IMG/VR virus record: IMGVR_UViG_3300012936_000057
Coordinates: 1-36,965 of that record
Length of the DNA: 36,965 nt
Source of the DNA: a virus
Strand: one strand, 5' to 3'
Shown piece by piece: positions 1 through 9,055 of this stretch. Made by a program: the position numbers and the translations under genes. The notes below the pieces were generated by a model that was not told the DNA's origin, searched no databases, and worked only from the letters and a program-made list of their open reading frames with translations. Position 1 is the stretch's first letter. Every line of letters starts with the position of its first letter.

Positions 1-2
1 CA

Positions 3-722
3 ATAATTAGTACACAAAATACTGCATTTATTGACTCAATTAGCACTGCAAGAGGTGCATCTTTTAAAGAAGCAAACTTAAATATAGATTCTTCGTACGT
101 TGTAGACTTTTATGGCTACTGTGTAGGATTGTACGGTGATGAGAATGAGTCAATTATTTTATCTCCTACATCAATAGCAGCAAATAGCTTATCAAAAACT
201 GATTTAAGTAAAAGTCCTGCTTTAAGTGTGGCATTAGAAGCAGATGAAATTATAAGTTTTAATAAACTAATTGATAGGAAATTTTTAACTCCAGATGAAA
301 ATTATTTAAATAACAAAGAGTTATTTCAAAATAAAAAAATTAATGTATTTAAAGTAGAAAATACAGGTGGGACTGCTGAGTTTAGTCTTGCTGATGGGAA
401 AACTAATTTTGATTTATCAGACTCAAACTTAAAGTCTGTAGGATTTAGAAGAACTTTATTGAGACTAAGAAAAAATATAAAAAATGCTGTTTTAAGAGAA
501 GTTTTATTTGAATCAAATGATTCTAATAGAATAACAGCTAGAAAATATCAGCTATTTTCTGATAATGAAGTAAACAAGTTTTTAAATGCAGGTTATATAT
601 CTAGTGGTAAGGTTGAAATACCACAAGAAATTAGTCAAGAAGACTTAGAAAATTATGTATTAAGAGCAAAAACTACAGTAAGTTTTAATTCTTTAATAAC
701 AAATAGTACTTCAGAAGAATAA
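3..722 (+). CDS. Partial phage structural protein, possibly tail sheath C-terminal part
   Basis: The reading frame is open from base 3, so this gene starts outside the window and only its last 239 residues are seen. The TTG near 129 is therefore not the true start. The C-terminal third has a basic segment (FRRTLLRLRKNIKNAV), then VLREVLFESNDSNRITAR and a further helix ending NKFLNAGYISSGKVEIP. Spacing and flavour recall the end of contractile tail sheath proteins, where an RR-L---I-- helix precedes a 'W-VFEPND' segment and a 'FL--L---GAL-G' segment. The match is by eye and incomplete: the Trp is missing and the upstream half is not recognisable. The position next to baseplate genes fits a tail protein. 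It could equally be a baseplate or other virion protein. The gene is followed by a 67-base gap with a weak promoter-like sequence. Confidence 0.45.
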   Translation: MISTQNTAFIDSISTARGASFKEANLNIDSSYVVDFYGYCVGLYGDENESIILSPTSIAANSLSKTDLSKSPALSVALEADEIISFNKLIDRKFLTPDENYLNNKELFQNKKINVFKVENTGGTAEFSLADGKTNFDLSDSNLKSVGFRRTLLRLRKNIKNAVLREVLFESNDSNRITARKYQLFSDNEVNKFLNAGYISSGKVEIPQEISQEDLENYVLRAKTTVSFNSLITNSTSEE

Positions 723-733
723 TAAATTAGATA

Positions 734-761
734 TTTACTAAGACTAGAATACTAATATACT
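734..761 (+). promoter_or_regulatory. Weak promoter-like sequence before the baseplate/tape-measure operon
   Basis: TTTACT (734-739), 16 bases, then TATACT (756-761) lie in the only appreciable gap of the early tail module. A good Shine-Dalgarno, AGGAG at 773-777, follows 12 bases before the ATG at 790. The -35 match is poor and differs from the TTGTAA/TTATAA boxes seen later in the window, so this may be chance in AT-rich DNA or a different promoter class. Confidence 0.25.
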
Positions 762-789
762 AAAATAGCATTAGGAGCAGTTTAATAGT

Positions 790-1659
790 ATGAGCATAAA
801 ATTAAGTAAGCAGATGTCAGACTCAGATGTAGAAGATATTAAAGCAGCAAATGTTAAGAATGTTGGACCTATTCAGGTATCTAATGTTGCAAAAGATGAG
901 TTTGGTTTAGATATTCCTACAGAGCTAGTTCCTCTTCCTTCAAAAGGAAGAATCTACCCTTCAGATAGTCCTCTTTACGGTCAAGAAGCTTTAGAAATTA
1001 GACCTATGACTGCTAGAGAAGAAGATATTTTAACTTCTAGAGCTTATATTAAAAAAGGCAATGTTATTTCAAAGTTAATTGAATCTTGCTTAGTTGATAA
1101 AAGTATTAATCCAGATGAATTAATTAGTGGTGACAGAAATGCTCTAATGGTTGCACTTAGAATTACAGGATACGGAGCAGAATATAAAGCTGAAATTGAT
1201 TGTCCTGCGTGTGGTGCAAAGTCTGAACAAAGCTTTAATCTATCAGAGCTAAAAATTAAAAGACTTGCTGTTGACCCAGTCGCAGAAGGTAGTAACTTAT
1301 TTGAGTTAGAACTACCTATTAGTAAAAAGTCTGTTAGAGTTAAATTTCTAACAGGCGAAGATGAGCAAGAAATGATGACAATTGCTGATCGCAAAAAGAA
1401 AAGCGGAATTGTTTCTTCTTCAGCGGTTACTGATCGTTTAAGTCGTTCAATCGTTTCAGTTGCAGGAATAACTGATAAGACAAAAATTGGAATGTTTGTT
1501 AGAAATATGCCTGCTAGAGACTCTTTGGCATTGAGAAAGTTTCTTGATAATCAAGAGCCTGGAATTGATATGAGTGTTTATATGTCGTGCCCTAGTTGTA
1601 ATGAAGAAAGTGAGGTGACCATGCCACTTGGTGCTTCATTTTTTTGGCCTGACTCCTGA
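790..1659 (+). CDS. Baseplate hub/assembly protein of the T4_baseplate (gp26-like) family
   Basis: This 289-aa protein resembles the family that includes T4 gp26, which acts in assembly of the baseplate hub. The recognisable core starts at about residue 47 (LVPLPSKGRIYP), a hallmark opening, followed by ALEIRPMTAREEDIL near residues 67-81. Two CxxC pairs, C138/C141 (CPACG) and C267/C270 (CPSCN), would form a four-Cys zinc site between the two halves. The protein ends in FFWPDS, as many relatives do. The ATG is preceded by AGGAG. Its 3' end overlaps the next ORF by 32 bases in the +1 frame, across a run of seven T (1639-1645), which raises the possibility of recoding. It lies three genes upstream of the tape measure gene, as hub and chaperone genes do in T4. 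The family call is firm; the exact role is by analogy. Confidence 0.75.
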   Translation: MSIKLSKQMSDSDVEDIKAANVKNVGPIQVSNVAKDEFGLDIPTELVPLPSKGRIYPSDSPLYGQEALEIRPMTAREEDILTSRAYIKKGNVISKLIESCLVDKSINPDELISGDRNALMVALRITGYGAEYKAEIDCPACGAKSEQSFNLSELKIKRLAVDPVAEGSNLFELELPISKKSVRVKFLTGEDEQEMMTIADRKKKSGIVSSSAVTDRLSRSIVSVAGITDKTKIGMFVRNMPARDSLALRKFLDNQEPGIDMSVYMSCPSCNEESEVTMPLGASFFWPDS

Positions 1660-1912
1660 GTATAAAGAGGTTTATTTAGAATATATTTTTATTCTAATGT
1701 ATCATTTAGGATTTACTTATAGAGATGCTTATAATACGCCTGTTGGAATAAGGAAATGGTTTATTGATAGATTAGCAAAAGAATTTAAAAAAGCTAATGA
1801 ACAAAAAGCACCTCCACATTCTAAAGCATCTCATATGAACACACCAGATATGAGACTTTTTAAAGGCAAAAATAGATTAAACTCTCCTTCTCGTCTTAAC
1901 AGAGCAACATAA
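1628..1912 (+). CDS. Small gp51-like / tail assembly chaperone candidate overlapping the gp26-like gene
   Basis: The frame opens just after a stop at 1616-1618. Two readings are possible. In the first it starts independently at TTG 1628 or GTG 1631, using the GAGGTGA at 1613-1618 as Shine-Dalgarno, giving up to 94 aa. In the second it is the C-terminal extension of the gp26-like protein after a +1 (or -2) shift on the T7 run, giving about 373 aa in all. The recognisable part is EYKEVYLEYIFILMYHLGF, then TYRDAYNTPVGIRKWFIDRL. A Y--E-IF-LMYH--F followed by PV-xR-WF pattern is familiar from short hub-assembly/tail-chaperone proteins of T4-like phages. The tail (residues 55-94) is basic and probably disordered. 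It sits two genes before the tape measure protein, the usual place for tape-measure chaperones. The function is inferred from position and this pattern. Confidence 0.6.
   Translation: MVLHFFGLTPEYKEVYLEYIFILMYHLGFTYRDAYNTPVGIRKWFIDRLAKEFKKANEQKAPPHSKASHMNTPDMRLFKGKNRLNSPSRLNRAT
1636..1659 (+). promoter_or_regulatory. Candidate ribosomal frameshift site (T7 run) at ORF overlap
   Basis: Frame 0 reads TCA TTT TTT TGG CCT GAC TCC TGA. Moving one base forward after the second TTT gives TTT GGC CTG ACT and enters the downstream ORF directly at its conserved start (GLTPEYKEVY). Both frames read Phe-Phe across the run, so the Phe tRNA can re-pair fully. A tail-gene pair upstream of a tape measure gene is the classic setting for programmed frameshifting in other phages. 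No stimulatory structure was demonstrated, and independent initiation at TTG 1628 is also plausible. Confidence 0.35.
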
Positions 1913-1949
1913 TTAAATAGATAGTTATATTCGTTGAAAGAGTTTAATC

Positions 1950-2210
1950 ATGTTAAATAACAAAGAAAAAGATAATTTTATTCATCATATAACAAGCAAG
2001 TTTATAATTGGTGAAAACTTAAGCTATAAGATTAAAGGCTCAAAAGAGCAATTATCAGTCTTGAAAGAAATGATGGATATTTCCAAAGAGCTCTATCAGA
2101 AAATTCATGATGATAACTCTAATTTAAATGAAATCGTCTATCTAGCTGAAGTTAAGTCTGACAAAGCAAAAAGATTTAAAAAAGAATTCGGATTTGACTG
2201 GAGGCTCTAA
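1950..2210 (+). CDS. Small conserved-position protein just before the tape measure gene
   Basis: This is an 86-aa, charged, mostly helical protein with no family I recognise. The visible features are a short N-terminal stretch (NNKEKDNFIHHITSKFI), a central KEQLSVLKEMMDISKELYQK helix and a C-terminal KAKRFKKEFGFDWRL. It starts at ATG 1950 after a weak Shine-Dalgarno (GAAAGAG). Its stop shares one base with the tape measure start (TAATG), which implies translational coupling. In T4-like phages small hub genes such as 28 lie here, and in other phages tape-measure chaperones do. Either role is possible, and nothing in the sequence decides between them. Real coding is supported by the tight packing and by the Shine-Dalgarno for the next gene (GGAGG at 2200-2204) lying inside its end. 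Confidence 0.6.
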   Translation: MLNNKEKDNFIHHITSKFIIGENLSYKIKGSKEQLSVLKEMMDISKELYQKIHDDNSNLNEIVYLAEVKSDKAKRFKKEFGFDWRL

Positions 2211-5200
2211 TGTCTAACGGAACAGGCTCAGATACTTCGGCTCAACAGCAATTGCAAGCTAGCATGCTTAGTGCATTAAGAGATATTGCTGATAGTAATG
2301 AAAACGTCCTACAAGAAAATAGAATTACTAGCGAGGCAATAAGAGACTTAGCTGAGGAAGCTGCAGATAGAAGTCGACAAAGAAGAAACAATAGATCATC
2401 TTCAGCTAACGACTCTAAAGAAAGCAAAAGTAGGCAATCTGATTTTTCTAAAAACTTATCAAAGTCTATTTTAAGATATAATAAAGCTGCACAAAGTGGT
2501 CAAAAATTTCAAGAAATTCTCTATGAAAAAAAGATGAAAACAACTTTTGCGCTATTTTCAGGTACTGCAAAAGCTGCTCAAAATGTAACTTCAAGTCTTT
2601 TAAATTCTCTTGGTGGCGTTGGAAAAATTGCGTTAGGTTTGCTTCAAGCTTCTGTCGGCGTATTGTATGATGCTGTTGCAGGTGTTGCAGGTTCAATAGC
2701 TTCACTTTTTATAGGACCAGGTGGATGGTTTGCAGGAATTCTAAGAGGACTTGGTGGCATAGTACAAACAGCTTTTACAATGGCAGGAACAATATTAAAA
2801 AGCATAGGAAATATTGCAAAAGGTATATTTGACATTATATCTGAAGTTGGCAAGCTTTTTGTTAATATGATTTCATCTGTCAAAGATGCTTTTGTTGCTG
2901 TTATAGATGTTACAATACAGCTAGCTAAAACATCAGTAAATGTAATAAAAGGCATTTTATCTGCGCCTTATTCAATGATAGAAGCTGCATTAAAGCTTGG
3001 TAATGAGATAAGACGCGAAATAAAAGAAAGCATTATTCAAAGCCTACAAGATGTAAAAGAAAGTTTTGACTTAGATAGTGTAATAGGACAATCTTTTGTA
3101 AAGTTAAATAGAACTTTAGCATCAGCTCGAGGAGCGTTTCAATCAGAGTCGTCAGAATATGTTAAACTATTTGGTTTTGGAATTCAAGGTTTAGTTGCAG
3201 CTTCAAAAGAAGCAACTGAAAATATTATGGCATTAGGGCCTTATGCTGAGTATTTTACTGGTGTAATGAATAAAAATCTACTCTTTTTTACAAAGATTAA
3301 AAGAGCACTAAATTTAACATCTGAAGACATGCGTTTCTTGGCACATGATTCTTTTGTCACCGGGAAAGCCATTACTGCAACTTATAGTGACTTAAGTCAA
3401 ACGTTAGATGATGTTGCTAAAAATCATCAAATAGACTTAAAAAGACTATCAGGTAGCTTTTTTGAGTTAAGAAAAGATATACAAAACTTTGGTCATTTAA
3501 CTAATCAAGACTTGGCACAAGTTACTGCAAGAATGAGACAAATGGGTCTAGAAGCTAAAAGTGCTTCAGACTTATTTAATAAGTTTACAACATTTGAAGA
3601 AGCAGCAAATTCTGCTGCACTTCTTTCTCAAGTATTTGGTATGAACGTTGATGCTCTTAGACTTATACAGGCAGAAGGGCCTGATGAAATTGCTCAAATG
3701 TTTAGAGAGTCAATGCTTGCAACAGGTAGAACATATCAAGACTTAAATCGTCATGAAAAAGCTCTTATGTCACAATATACAGGTCTCGGCGATGAAGCTC
3801 TTCGTAACTTAATGTCATACCAGACAATGGGTATGTCTGTTGCTGAAATTAGAAAGCAACAAGAAGAACAAGACCCAACCCAAAGAATGATAAGAGCAAC
3901 AAGAGAATTAACTTCTGCTGTAAGAGAGCTTCAAAAAGCAATGACATTTGATTCGCCTATACAAGCTTTCTTTTCTGGTCTAAAAGATTCTGTAACTTTA
4001 GGTGGTCCTTTAAGAGGCGTTTTAAGTGCGTTATCAGGAGAAATGGTTGGCATTAGAGATGCAGGTGTTAGACTTGGCAGAAGTCCCGGATTTGTTAGAT
4101 TCTTAAAAAGCGTTGAAAAAATCTTAACTAGAGTTATGAATATATTTACAGGACCAAGTTTTACTACTACTTTAGAAACTTTTGCAGAAGGACTTGCACA
4201 AATATTTGAACTTATTGTAAATCCTGAACTTGATAGTCAGGCAGTTGAGAGAAATATAAAAGATGTATTTGAACGGGTCTTTGAAAATAGTAGTTTTATA
4301 AACGAAATGTTAAAATTTGGAGGCAATTTAGTTGGTTATATTATTAAAGGAATTGCCGCAGCAATACCTGCTGCAATAGATGGCTTAACAAGTATATTTA
4401 CAGCAATATTTGGTGGTCAGACAGACGAAATTACAGGAACATTTACTTCACCATTTTTAGAAGGTCTTCGCGGAGCATTTGGCGCAGAAAATAATCAACA
4501 ACTATCTAGTGAGTTTGGCGCCATGTTTAATAGAATTAAAGAAAGCTTTGTAGGATTTGCTAATGTATTTAAAAATAAATTTTCTGAAATGTTAGGACTT
4601 GAAGATAATAACAGAACATGGATTAATATTGGAATAGCAATTGCAAACAATATCTTATCTGGTTTAACAAGTGCGTTATCAGGTAATAATGATAATGTCA
4701 ACAAAGTCTTTCGAACAATGGGTCAAATAATTCAATCTGCGTTTAACTCATTTATTAACTCAAGTTTTTATACTGAATTTGTTGTACCACAATTTGCAAA
4801 ATTAAGTCAATTTTTAGGAAAACTAATTGCTGACGCTTTTAAACATTTTTGGGAAATAATTGGTAGCCCAACAAGTTTATTAGAATTAGTTAATAAAATG
4901 TCTAATTTTGTAACAGGCTCATCAGAAGAGTCTACTGTATCTGGTTTTCCGGAGCGCCGCGGCCCACAGGATGATCCTAGATTTTTTCTTAATATGGCTG
5001 CTGATGGTCTGGCAGCTGGACTACTTGATGGTATGACAACTAGTTATGATGAACAAAGAAGTTTAGCAAGAGAACTTAGTACACAATTACAAAGAAGAGA
5101 TATTTCCTCAAGCGCCGGAAATGATTTACAAAATTTTCTTAGAGCTGCTTCTATAGATGTAAGAAACAATAGAGGCAGAGATGATTTACAAAATATGTTT

Positions 5201-5815
5201 GGCGACGATCCAGAACAATTAGCTAGATTTTCTCGATATGCAACCAAATCAATGATTTCACAGTTTGGTTTTGGAGGAGACTTTGAAGAATTCTTGGAAG
5301 GTGTAAAAGAATTACAAGGCAGACGTATAGACTTAATAGAAGAAATAAGTCAAAGAAACTTAGAAGGAAACACTCCTGTTGCAAGAATTCAAAGTTTTAT
5401 CGATCAACTTAGCAGACAAAATTCAGAAGAAAATCAATTAAGAATAAGTGCTTTGCAAGAATTAAAAGAAGCATATGAATATGCTTACGGTCAAGTTGAA
5501 CTTAATACATTAACATCAACTACTCAAGACCAAGGACCTCAGATAGATGAAGTTATTAGTCAAAGGATTAGAGACGATCAAAATCGCGAGAGAGAGCGCC
5601 TTGAAACTATTGATTTAATTAAGCAGCAAAACGAAATTTTTGCTCAATTTTTAAGTAAAGAAACAACTGTGCCTTTAATTCTTAATTCTACTAAAGTAGG
5701 TGAAGCTTTAATACCATCAATGCTATCAGGTCCCACACCTTTATTACAAACATCAGAAGGACAACTTTCAGTTTCTACCAGTCAGCCAGTTTCTCCAGGG
5801 ACTCCTTCTCGCTAA
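2210..5815 (+). CDS. Tape measure protein
   Basis: At 1201 aa this protein has the make-up of a phage tape measure protein, which sets tail length and is ejected with the DNA. Residues 1-90 are polar with Ser/Arg-rich linkers. Residues about 110-260 form a long run of Gly/Ala/Ile/Val/Phe-rich hydrophobic helices (for example KIALGLLQASVGVLYDAVAG). A long helical central part follows, with another hydrophobic patch near residues 700-730 (GYIIKGIAAAIPAAIDGLTS). The C-terminal about 350 residues are polar and rich in Gln, Glu and Arg. The start is well defined: GGAGG at 2200-2204 lies 5 bases before the ATG, and the gene overlaps the preceding stop by one base. It is flanked by small proteins upstream and by baseplate proteins downstream, as gene 29 is in T4. 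No peptidase or lysozyme motif was seen in it. Confidence 0.85.
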   Translation: MSNGTGSDTSAQQQLQASMLSALRDIADSNENVLQENRITSEAIRDLAEEAADRSRQRRNNRSSSANDSKESKSRQSDFSKNLSKSILRYNKAAQSGQKFQEILYEKKMKTTFALFSGTAKAAQNVTSSLLNSLGGVGKIALGLLQASVGVLYDAVAGVAGSIASLFIGPGGWFAGILRGLGGIVQTAFTMAGTILKSIGNIAKGIFDIISEVGKLFVNMISSVKDAFVAVIDVTIQLAKTSVNVIKGILSAPYSMIEAALKLGNEIRREIKESIIQSLQDVKESFDLDSVIGQSFVKLNRTLASARGAFQSESSEYVKLFGFGIQGLVAASKEATENIMALGPYAEYFTGVMNKNLLFFTKIKRALNLTSEDMRFLAHDSFVTGKAITATYSDLSQTLDDVAKNHQIDLKRLSGSFFELRKDIQNFGHLTNQDLAQVTARMRQMGLEAKSASDLFNKFTTFEEAANSAALLSQVFGMNVDALRLIQAEGPDEIAQMFRESMLATGRTYQDLNRHEKALMSQYTGLGDEALRNLMSYQTMGMSVAEIRKQQEEQDPTQRMIRATRELTSAVRELQKAMTFDSPIQAFFSGLKDSVTLGGPLRGVLSALSGEMVGIRDAGVRLGRSPGFVRFLKSVEKILTRVMNIFTGPSFTTTLETFAEGLAQIFELIVNPELDSQAVERNIKDVFERVFENSSFINEMLKFGGNLVGYIIKGIAAAIPAAIDGLTSIFTAIFGGQTDEITGTFTSPFLEGLRGAFGAENNQQLSSEFGAMFNRIKESFVGFANVFKNKFSEMLGLEDNNRTWINIGIAIANNILSGLTSALSGNNDNVNKVFRTMGQIIQSAFNSFINSSFYTEFVVPQFAKLSQFLGKLIADAFKHFWEIIGSPTSLLELVNKMSNFVTGSSEESTVSGFPERRGPQDDPRFFLNMAADGLAAGLLDGMTTSYDEQRSLARELSTQLQRRDISSSAGNDLQNFLRAASIDVRNNRGRDDLQNMFGDDPEQLARFSRYATKSMISQFGFGGDFEEFLEGVKELQGRRIDLIEEISQRNLEGNTPVARIQSFIDQLSRQNSEENQLRISALQELKEAYEYAYGQVELNTLTSTTQDQGPQIDEVISQRIRDDQNRERERLETIDLIKQQNEIFAQFLSKETTVPLILNSTKVGEALIPSMLSGPTPLLQTSEGQLSVSTSQPVSPGTPSR

Positions 5816-5824
5816 GAGGTTTTT

Positions 5825-6079
5825 ATGTTTATAAATGAAAATGAAGTTGATGAAAAGTTTAACAAATTGGGCTTAGAGAAGATTTTTGTTCGGATTCTTA
5901 GTGAAAGGTTTAACATTAATGAAGAAGCTGCTAGAAGACATTTTCGTAATATGTATGAACAAAAAAAAGCACTAATGATAAAGCCATTAAATGAAACGAT
6001 AAGTAAGCTTAATGAGATAGATAGAGAAGAGCCAGGTAAACTAGAAAAAATGCTGGCAGAGCAAAATGAAAAGAAGTAG
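5825..6079 (+). CDS. Small helical protein between tape measure and baseplate genes
   Basis: This is an 84-aa charged helical protein (FNKLGLEKIFVRILSERF, then NEEAARRHFRNMYEQKKALM) with no recognised family. ATG 5825 follows AAGAGG at 5815-5820, which overlaps the tape measure stop. The next gene starts two bases after its stop, so it is part of the same operon. The two amphipathic helices would suit an assembly chaperone or a small baseplate component. There is no signal peptide, membrane segment or metal motif. Confidence 0.6.
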   Translation: MFINENEVDEKFNKLGLEKIFVRILSERFNINEEAARRHFRNMYEQKKALMIKPLNETISKLNEIDREEPGKLEKMLAEQNEKK

Positions 6080-6081
6080 TT

Positions 6082-8751
6082 ATGCCAACAAAATATATCT
6101 TACAACCTAACGGAAAAGTTCTTAAAGTCGGTGAAAGTGAAACCTTGCCAGACACAGAACCTAAAGTTGTGTCAGAAGAACTTAATGCATCGGGAGAAAA
6201 TCTTGGTGTAAAGCTTAGAGACGATATAAATTTTTATTTTACACAAACTTCGTATCTTTTTGGCAGTTTGTCTAATGGTAGAGATGATGTTATTGCTGAA
6301 CAAGCTAATCTTTCACATACATTTGGAAATTTAATTGCTGATAATCAAAAGCCTAATCTTAAAACTCATAAATCATATAATTTTTTTACTGAAGCTGACG
6401 ACCAAAGACAGTTTGCCAATTCTTTTGAAGTTGATAGACTAGGTGTTGATTCAATAGTTACTGATGGTGCAACATCATTAGTTGATACTTTTGATAATTT
6501 TGCTTTATGGTTTGATTATCTTGTAGGCGCAGCAACGTATATTATTGCTAGAGATATTTTAAATTCTCTATCTACTTTAGTATTTACAGGAGGTGTAATA
6601 GCGCCTCAATCAGAAAACAACTACGCTAAAGGAAAATATGAGCAAGACTTTGACGAAGAAACAACTGGCGGCTTTTTAGTAAGTGAGTTTCTTCATCGTC
6701 TTACAGTAGAAAACTGGGATAAAATTACAGGTTTAAAACCTACACGATCCGGAAATAATTTACTTTCATTTGCTGTTGGCTTATTTCTTCATTTTATTCC
6801 AACAAAAATTGACATTGGTCCAGACTTTGGCCTTGAAGACTTTGTTGATGTCGTAGTTGATGCTTTTTTTACAGGCTCACAAGATAGACATCAAATTGAA
6901 TTTATTAAAAGAAAAATTATTCAGCAAGAAGTACATAGAGGTGAAAATAGAGGTGAAAACGGTTATTATAATATAGATGGTTTTCTTCCACTTAGAACGT
7001 TTAATTCTTTCTATTACAGATTTATTGCTGAAAGAATTGCTGTAGGTGACAAATACATTGCATATGGTATAACAGGTTTATCACCTTCAGGCAGGAAGTC
7101 TGACAAATCAACGGTACTAAGTCCTTTAACAAGACTTGGCAAAAGTAGGCTTGGTAACTTTAAAGATGCAATATTGCTAGAAAAAGTTAATTTAGAAGAT
7201 GGAACAGAAATAGCGCCAAGAAAAATAACGTCAACAGAATTTAGAGAAAATGTTCAAGCAACAAGTGTTAGACTTTTGCCACATACGCTTCTTTTACCTG
7301 ATACGTTTATTAAAGGTTTAATAACAGCAAATTCAAGCGAACAAGTTGAAATATCTTCAGCAAATAGTAGCTTTATAAAAACAAAAGTTAGAAGACTAAG
7401 CAAAGAGTTTGTTAAAGCTGTTGAAGATAGACTTGAAAACGAGTATATGCCTTTCTACGTTCACGACTTAAGAACAAATGAAATTATTGCTTTTCATGCT
7501 TTTATTGATTCTATAACAGACGCATTTAATCCTCAATACAATTCAGTTTCTGGTTACGGTAGAGTTGAAGATATAAAAACATACCAAAAAACAGATAGAA
7601 ATATAAACTTAACATTTACACTTGCTTCAACAAGCAAAGAAGACCATGACCTTATGTGGTTTATTATTAATAAACTTGTTGCAATGTGCTATCCACAATG
7701 GAGTGACCCAATTACACTTATGAGTGAAAATGGCGAAGCTCCTCAAATTGGCCAGCCTTTTACACAAATACCAACTGCTTCGCCTATGATAAGACTTAGA
7801 GTTGGTGATGTTCTTAAATCAAATTATTCTAAGTTAAATGCTGCAAGACTAATGGGTTTAGGAAAAGATTTTCCTAATGAATTAGATGACGCTTTGACAA
7901 TTTTATCTGACGATAGAAACTATGATAATTTTGTAAACAATGAATCAAGTATTGATATTGAAAGACCTCGTTTGCCTTCTTTGCCGGGCTTGGAAGACGA
8001 GCCAGATTTAACTGAACATGTAAGCGTTCAAGTAATGCCAGGAATCTATAGAGTGGCAACTAATTTTAAGGATTCATTTGATCTTGCATCAATTGCTGGT
8101 ATAAATACAAACGACTATTTTAATTTAAGTAAGTCTGCAAAAGGTTTTCTATTTATAAAAAGTGGAGAAATGAAAGAAAATGTTCATACGCCTGGGCTTA
8201 ATTTTAGCATAAATAATTTCTTTACAGTTGCTATAAAAAAATTTAACGATTCTGATGAGGAAATATCAGATATTACAAAATATTTAGTTGTTCCAAGAGA
8301 CAAACTAGTTATTTTAGAAACTAACAAAGATTTTGCAAGAAGAGATATTGATGTATTTAATCATGATACATTTAATGAAAAAGTTAATGCAGAAGTCTTG
8401 TCTGAAATAAACAATCCTGTTACAAAAGCATTTGAGTCATCTATGGGTCGTGGATTGGCTGGCTTTATAACACAATTAGACTTAGGTTATCAAGATTCTA
8501 CATGGGAAACATCAACAATTGGAGCAAAAGCACCTCAGTTTGTTAAGATAACAATGAACTTCTCACCGATTCACGATATACCGCTTGGTCTAGATGCAGA
8601 TGGTATGATTAGAGCACCTGCATACAACGTAGGTTCAATTAATAATCAGTTCTTTGGAGACCCACACGATAAAGAATTTGTTGGTGATGGTTTAAATAAT
8701 GCAAATAACTTAAATAATGGTTATATGAAAAAATTTAATGACGTGGAGTAA
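6082..8751 (+). CDS. Large baseplate/tail-tube-region structural protein
   Basis: This is an 889-aa virion protein. The N-terminal about 300 residues show no motif I know; they contain a hydrophobic patch (DYLVGAATYIIARDILNSLS) near residues 145-165. Residues about 455-540 hold a recognisable segment: FYVHDLRTNEIIAFHAFIDS, then SVSGYGRVEDIKTYQKTDRN and SKEDHDLMWFIINKLVAM with YPQW. This 'F-a-i-siSd-f-p-Y---s--GR-edi-tY--t-R-i---f-l' layout is shared by tube-associated and LysM-type baseplate proteins of many contractile phages. In T4 the equivalent place is held by the tube-initiation proteins gp48/gp54, but I cannot say it is either. The C-terminus (GYQDSTWETS, then INNQFFGDPHDKEF) looks like the gp54-type end. 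It is tightly packed with its neighbours, and the Shine-Dalgarno is weak (AAGAAG). Confidence 0.6.
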   Translation: MPTKYILQPNGKVLKVGESETLPDTEPKVVSEELNASGENLGVKLRDDINFYFTQTSYLFGSLSNGRDDVIAEQANLSHTFGNLIADNQKPNLKTHKSYNFFTEADDQRQFANSFEVDRLGVDSIVTDGATSLVDTFDNFALWFDYLVGAATYIIARDILNSLSTLVFTGGVIAPQSENNYAKGKYEQDFDEETTGGFLVSEFLHRLTVENWDKITGLKPTRSGNNLLSFAVGLFLHFIPTKIDIGPDFGLEDFVDVVVDAFFTGSQDRHQIEFIKRKIIQQEVHRGENRGENGYYNIDGFLPLRTFNSFYYRFIAERIAVGDKYIAYGITGLSPSGRKSDKSTVLSPLTRLGKSRLGNFKDAILLEKVNLEDGTEIAPRKITSTEFRENVQATSVRLLPHTLLLPDTFIKGLITANSSEQVEISSANSSFIKTKVRRLSKEFVKAVEDRLENEYMPFYVHDLRTNEIIAFHAFIDSITDAFNPQYNSVSGYGRVEDIKTYQKTDRNINLTFTLASTSKEDHDLMWFIINKLVAMCYPQWSDPITLMSENGEAPQIGQPFTQIPTASPMIRLRVGDVLKSNYSKLNAARLMGLGKDFPNELDDALTILSDDRNYDNFVNNESSIDIERPRLPSLPGLEDEPDLTEHVSVQVMPGIYRVATNFKDSFDLASIAGINTNDYFNLSKSAKGFLFIKSGEMKENVHTPGLNFSINNFFTVAIKKFNDSDEEISDITKYLVVPRDKLVILETNKDFARRDIDVFNHDTFNEKVNAEVLSEINNPVTKAFESSMGRGLAGFITQLDLGYQDSTWETSTIGAKAPQFVKITMNFSPIHDIPLGLDADGMIRAPAYNVGSINNQFFGDPHDKEFVGDGLNNANNLNNGYMKKFNDVE

Positions 8752-8758
8752 GTAGAAA

Positions 8759-9055
8759 ATGACTAATAGATACGCAAATATAAGCATAATTGGTAAAAGA
8801 TTTTCTACAAGAAATAATAATCAGTTAATATATAAAGCCTCAAAGAGTGGACAACTTTCTGTTAGAAGGCATATTTTAAAACAAGGTGAACGATTAGACC
8901 ACATTGCATTTAACGAATACGGAAACGGAAATGATTGGTGGGTAATTGCTGCTGCTAGTGGAATTGGATGGTGGTTGCAATTACCTCCAGGCACTGTTTT
9001 AACAATACCTACAAATTTAAGTCAAATTAGAGATTTGCTTGGGATTGTCGCATGA
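8759..9055 (+). CDS. LysM-like baseplate wedge protein (gp53 / tail protein X type)
   Basis: This 98-aa protein carries one LysM-like fold: RRHILKQGERLDHIAFNEYG, then NDWWVIAAASGIGWWLQLPPG and TVLTIPTNLSQI. The 'V--GDrLd-IA---YG----WW-Ia-aN-i--P--L-PG--L-IP' pattern is that of small LysM baseplate proteins such as T4 gp53 and P2 tail protein X, which link wedge or hub parts rather than act as enzymes. ATG 8759 follows GGAG within the previous gene's last codons. Its stop overlaps the start of the hub gene (ATGA), so the two are probably translationally coupled. The fold call is firm; which T4 protein it replaces is inference. Confidence 0.75.
   Translation: MTNRYANISIIGKRFSTRNNNQLIYKASKSGQLSVRRHILKQGERLDHIAFNEYGNGNDWWVIAAASGIGWWLQLPPGTVLTIPTNLSQIRDLLGIVA

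Noticed and set aside
129-722. A complete gene starting at TTG 129
   Set aside because: The same frame is open without a stop back to base 3, and there is no Shine-Dalgarno before 129, so this is the tail of a longer gene.
8100-8107. TATAAATA, the T4 late promoter consensus
   Set aside because: It lies in the middle of the 889-aa coding sequence with no gene start downstream; expected by chance in such AT-rich DNA. No similar box was seen at gene borders of the tail module.
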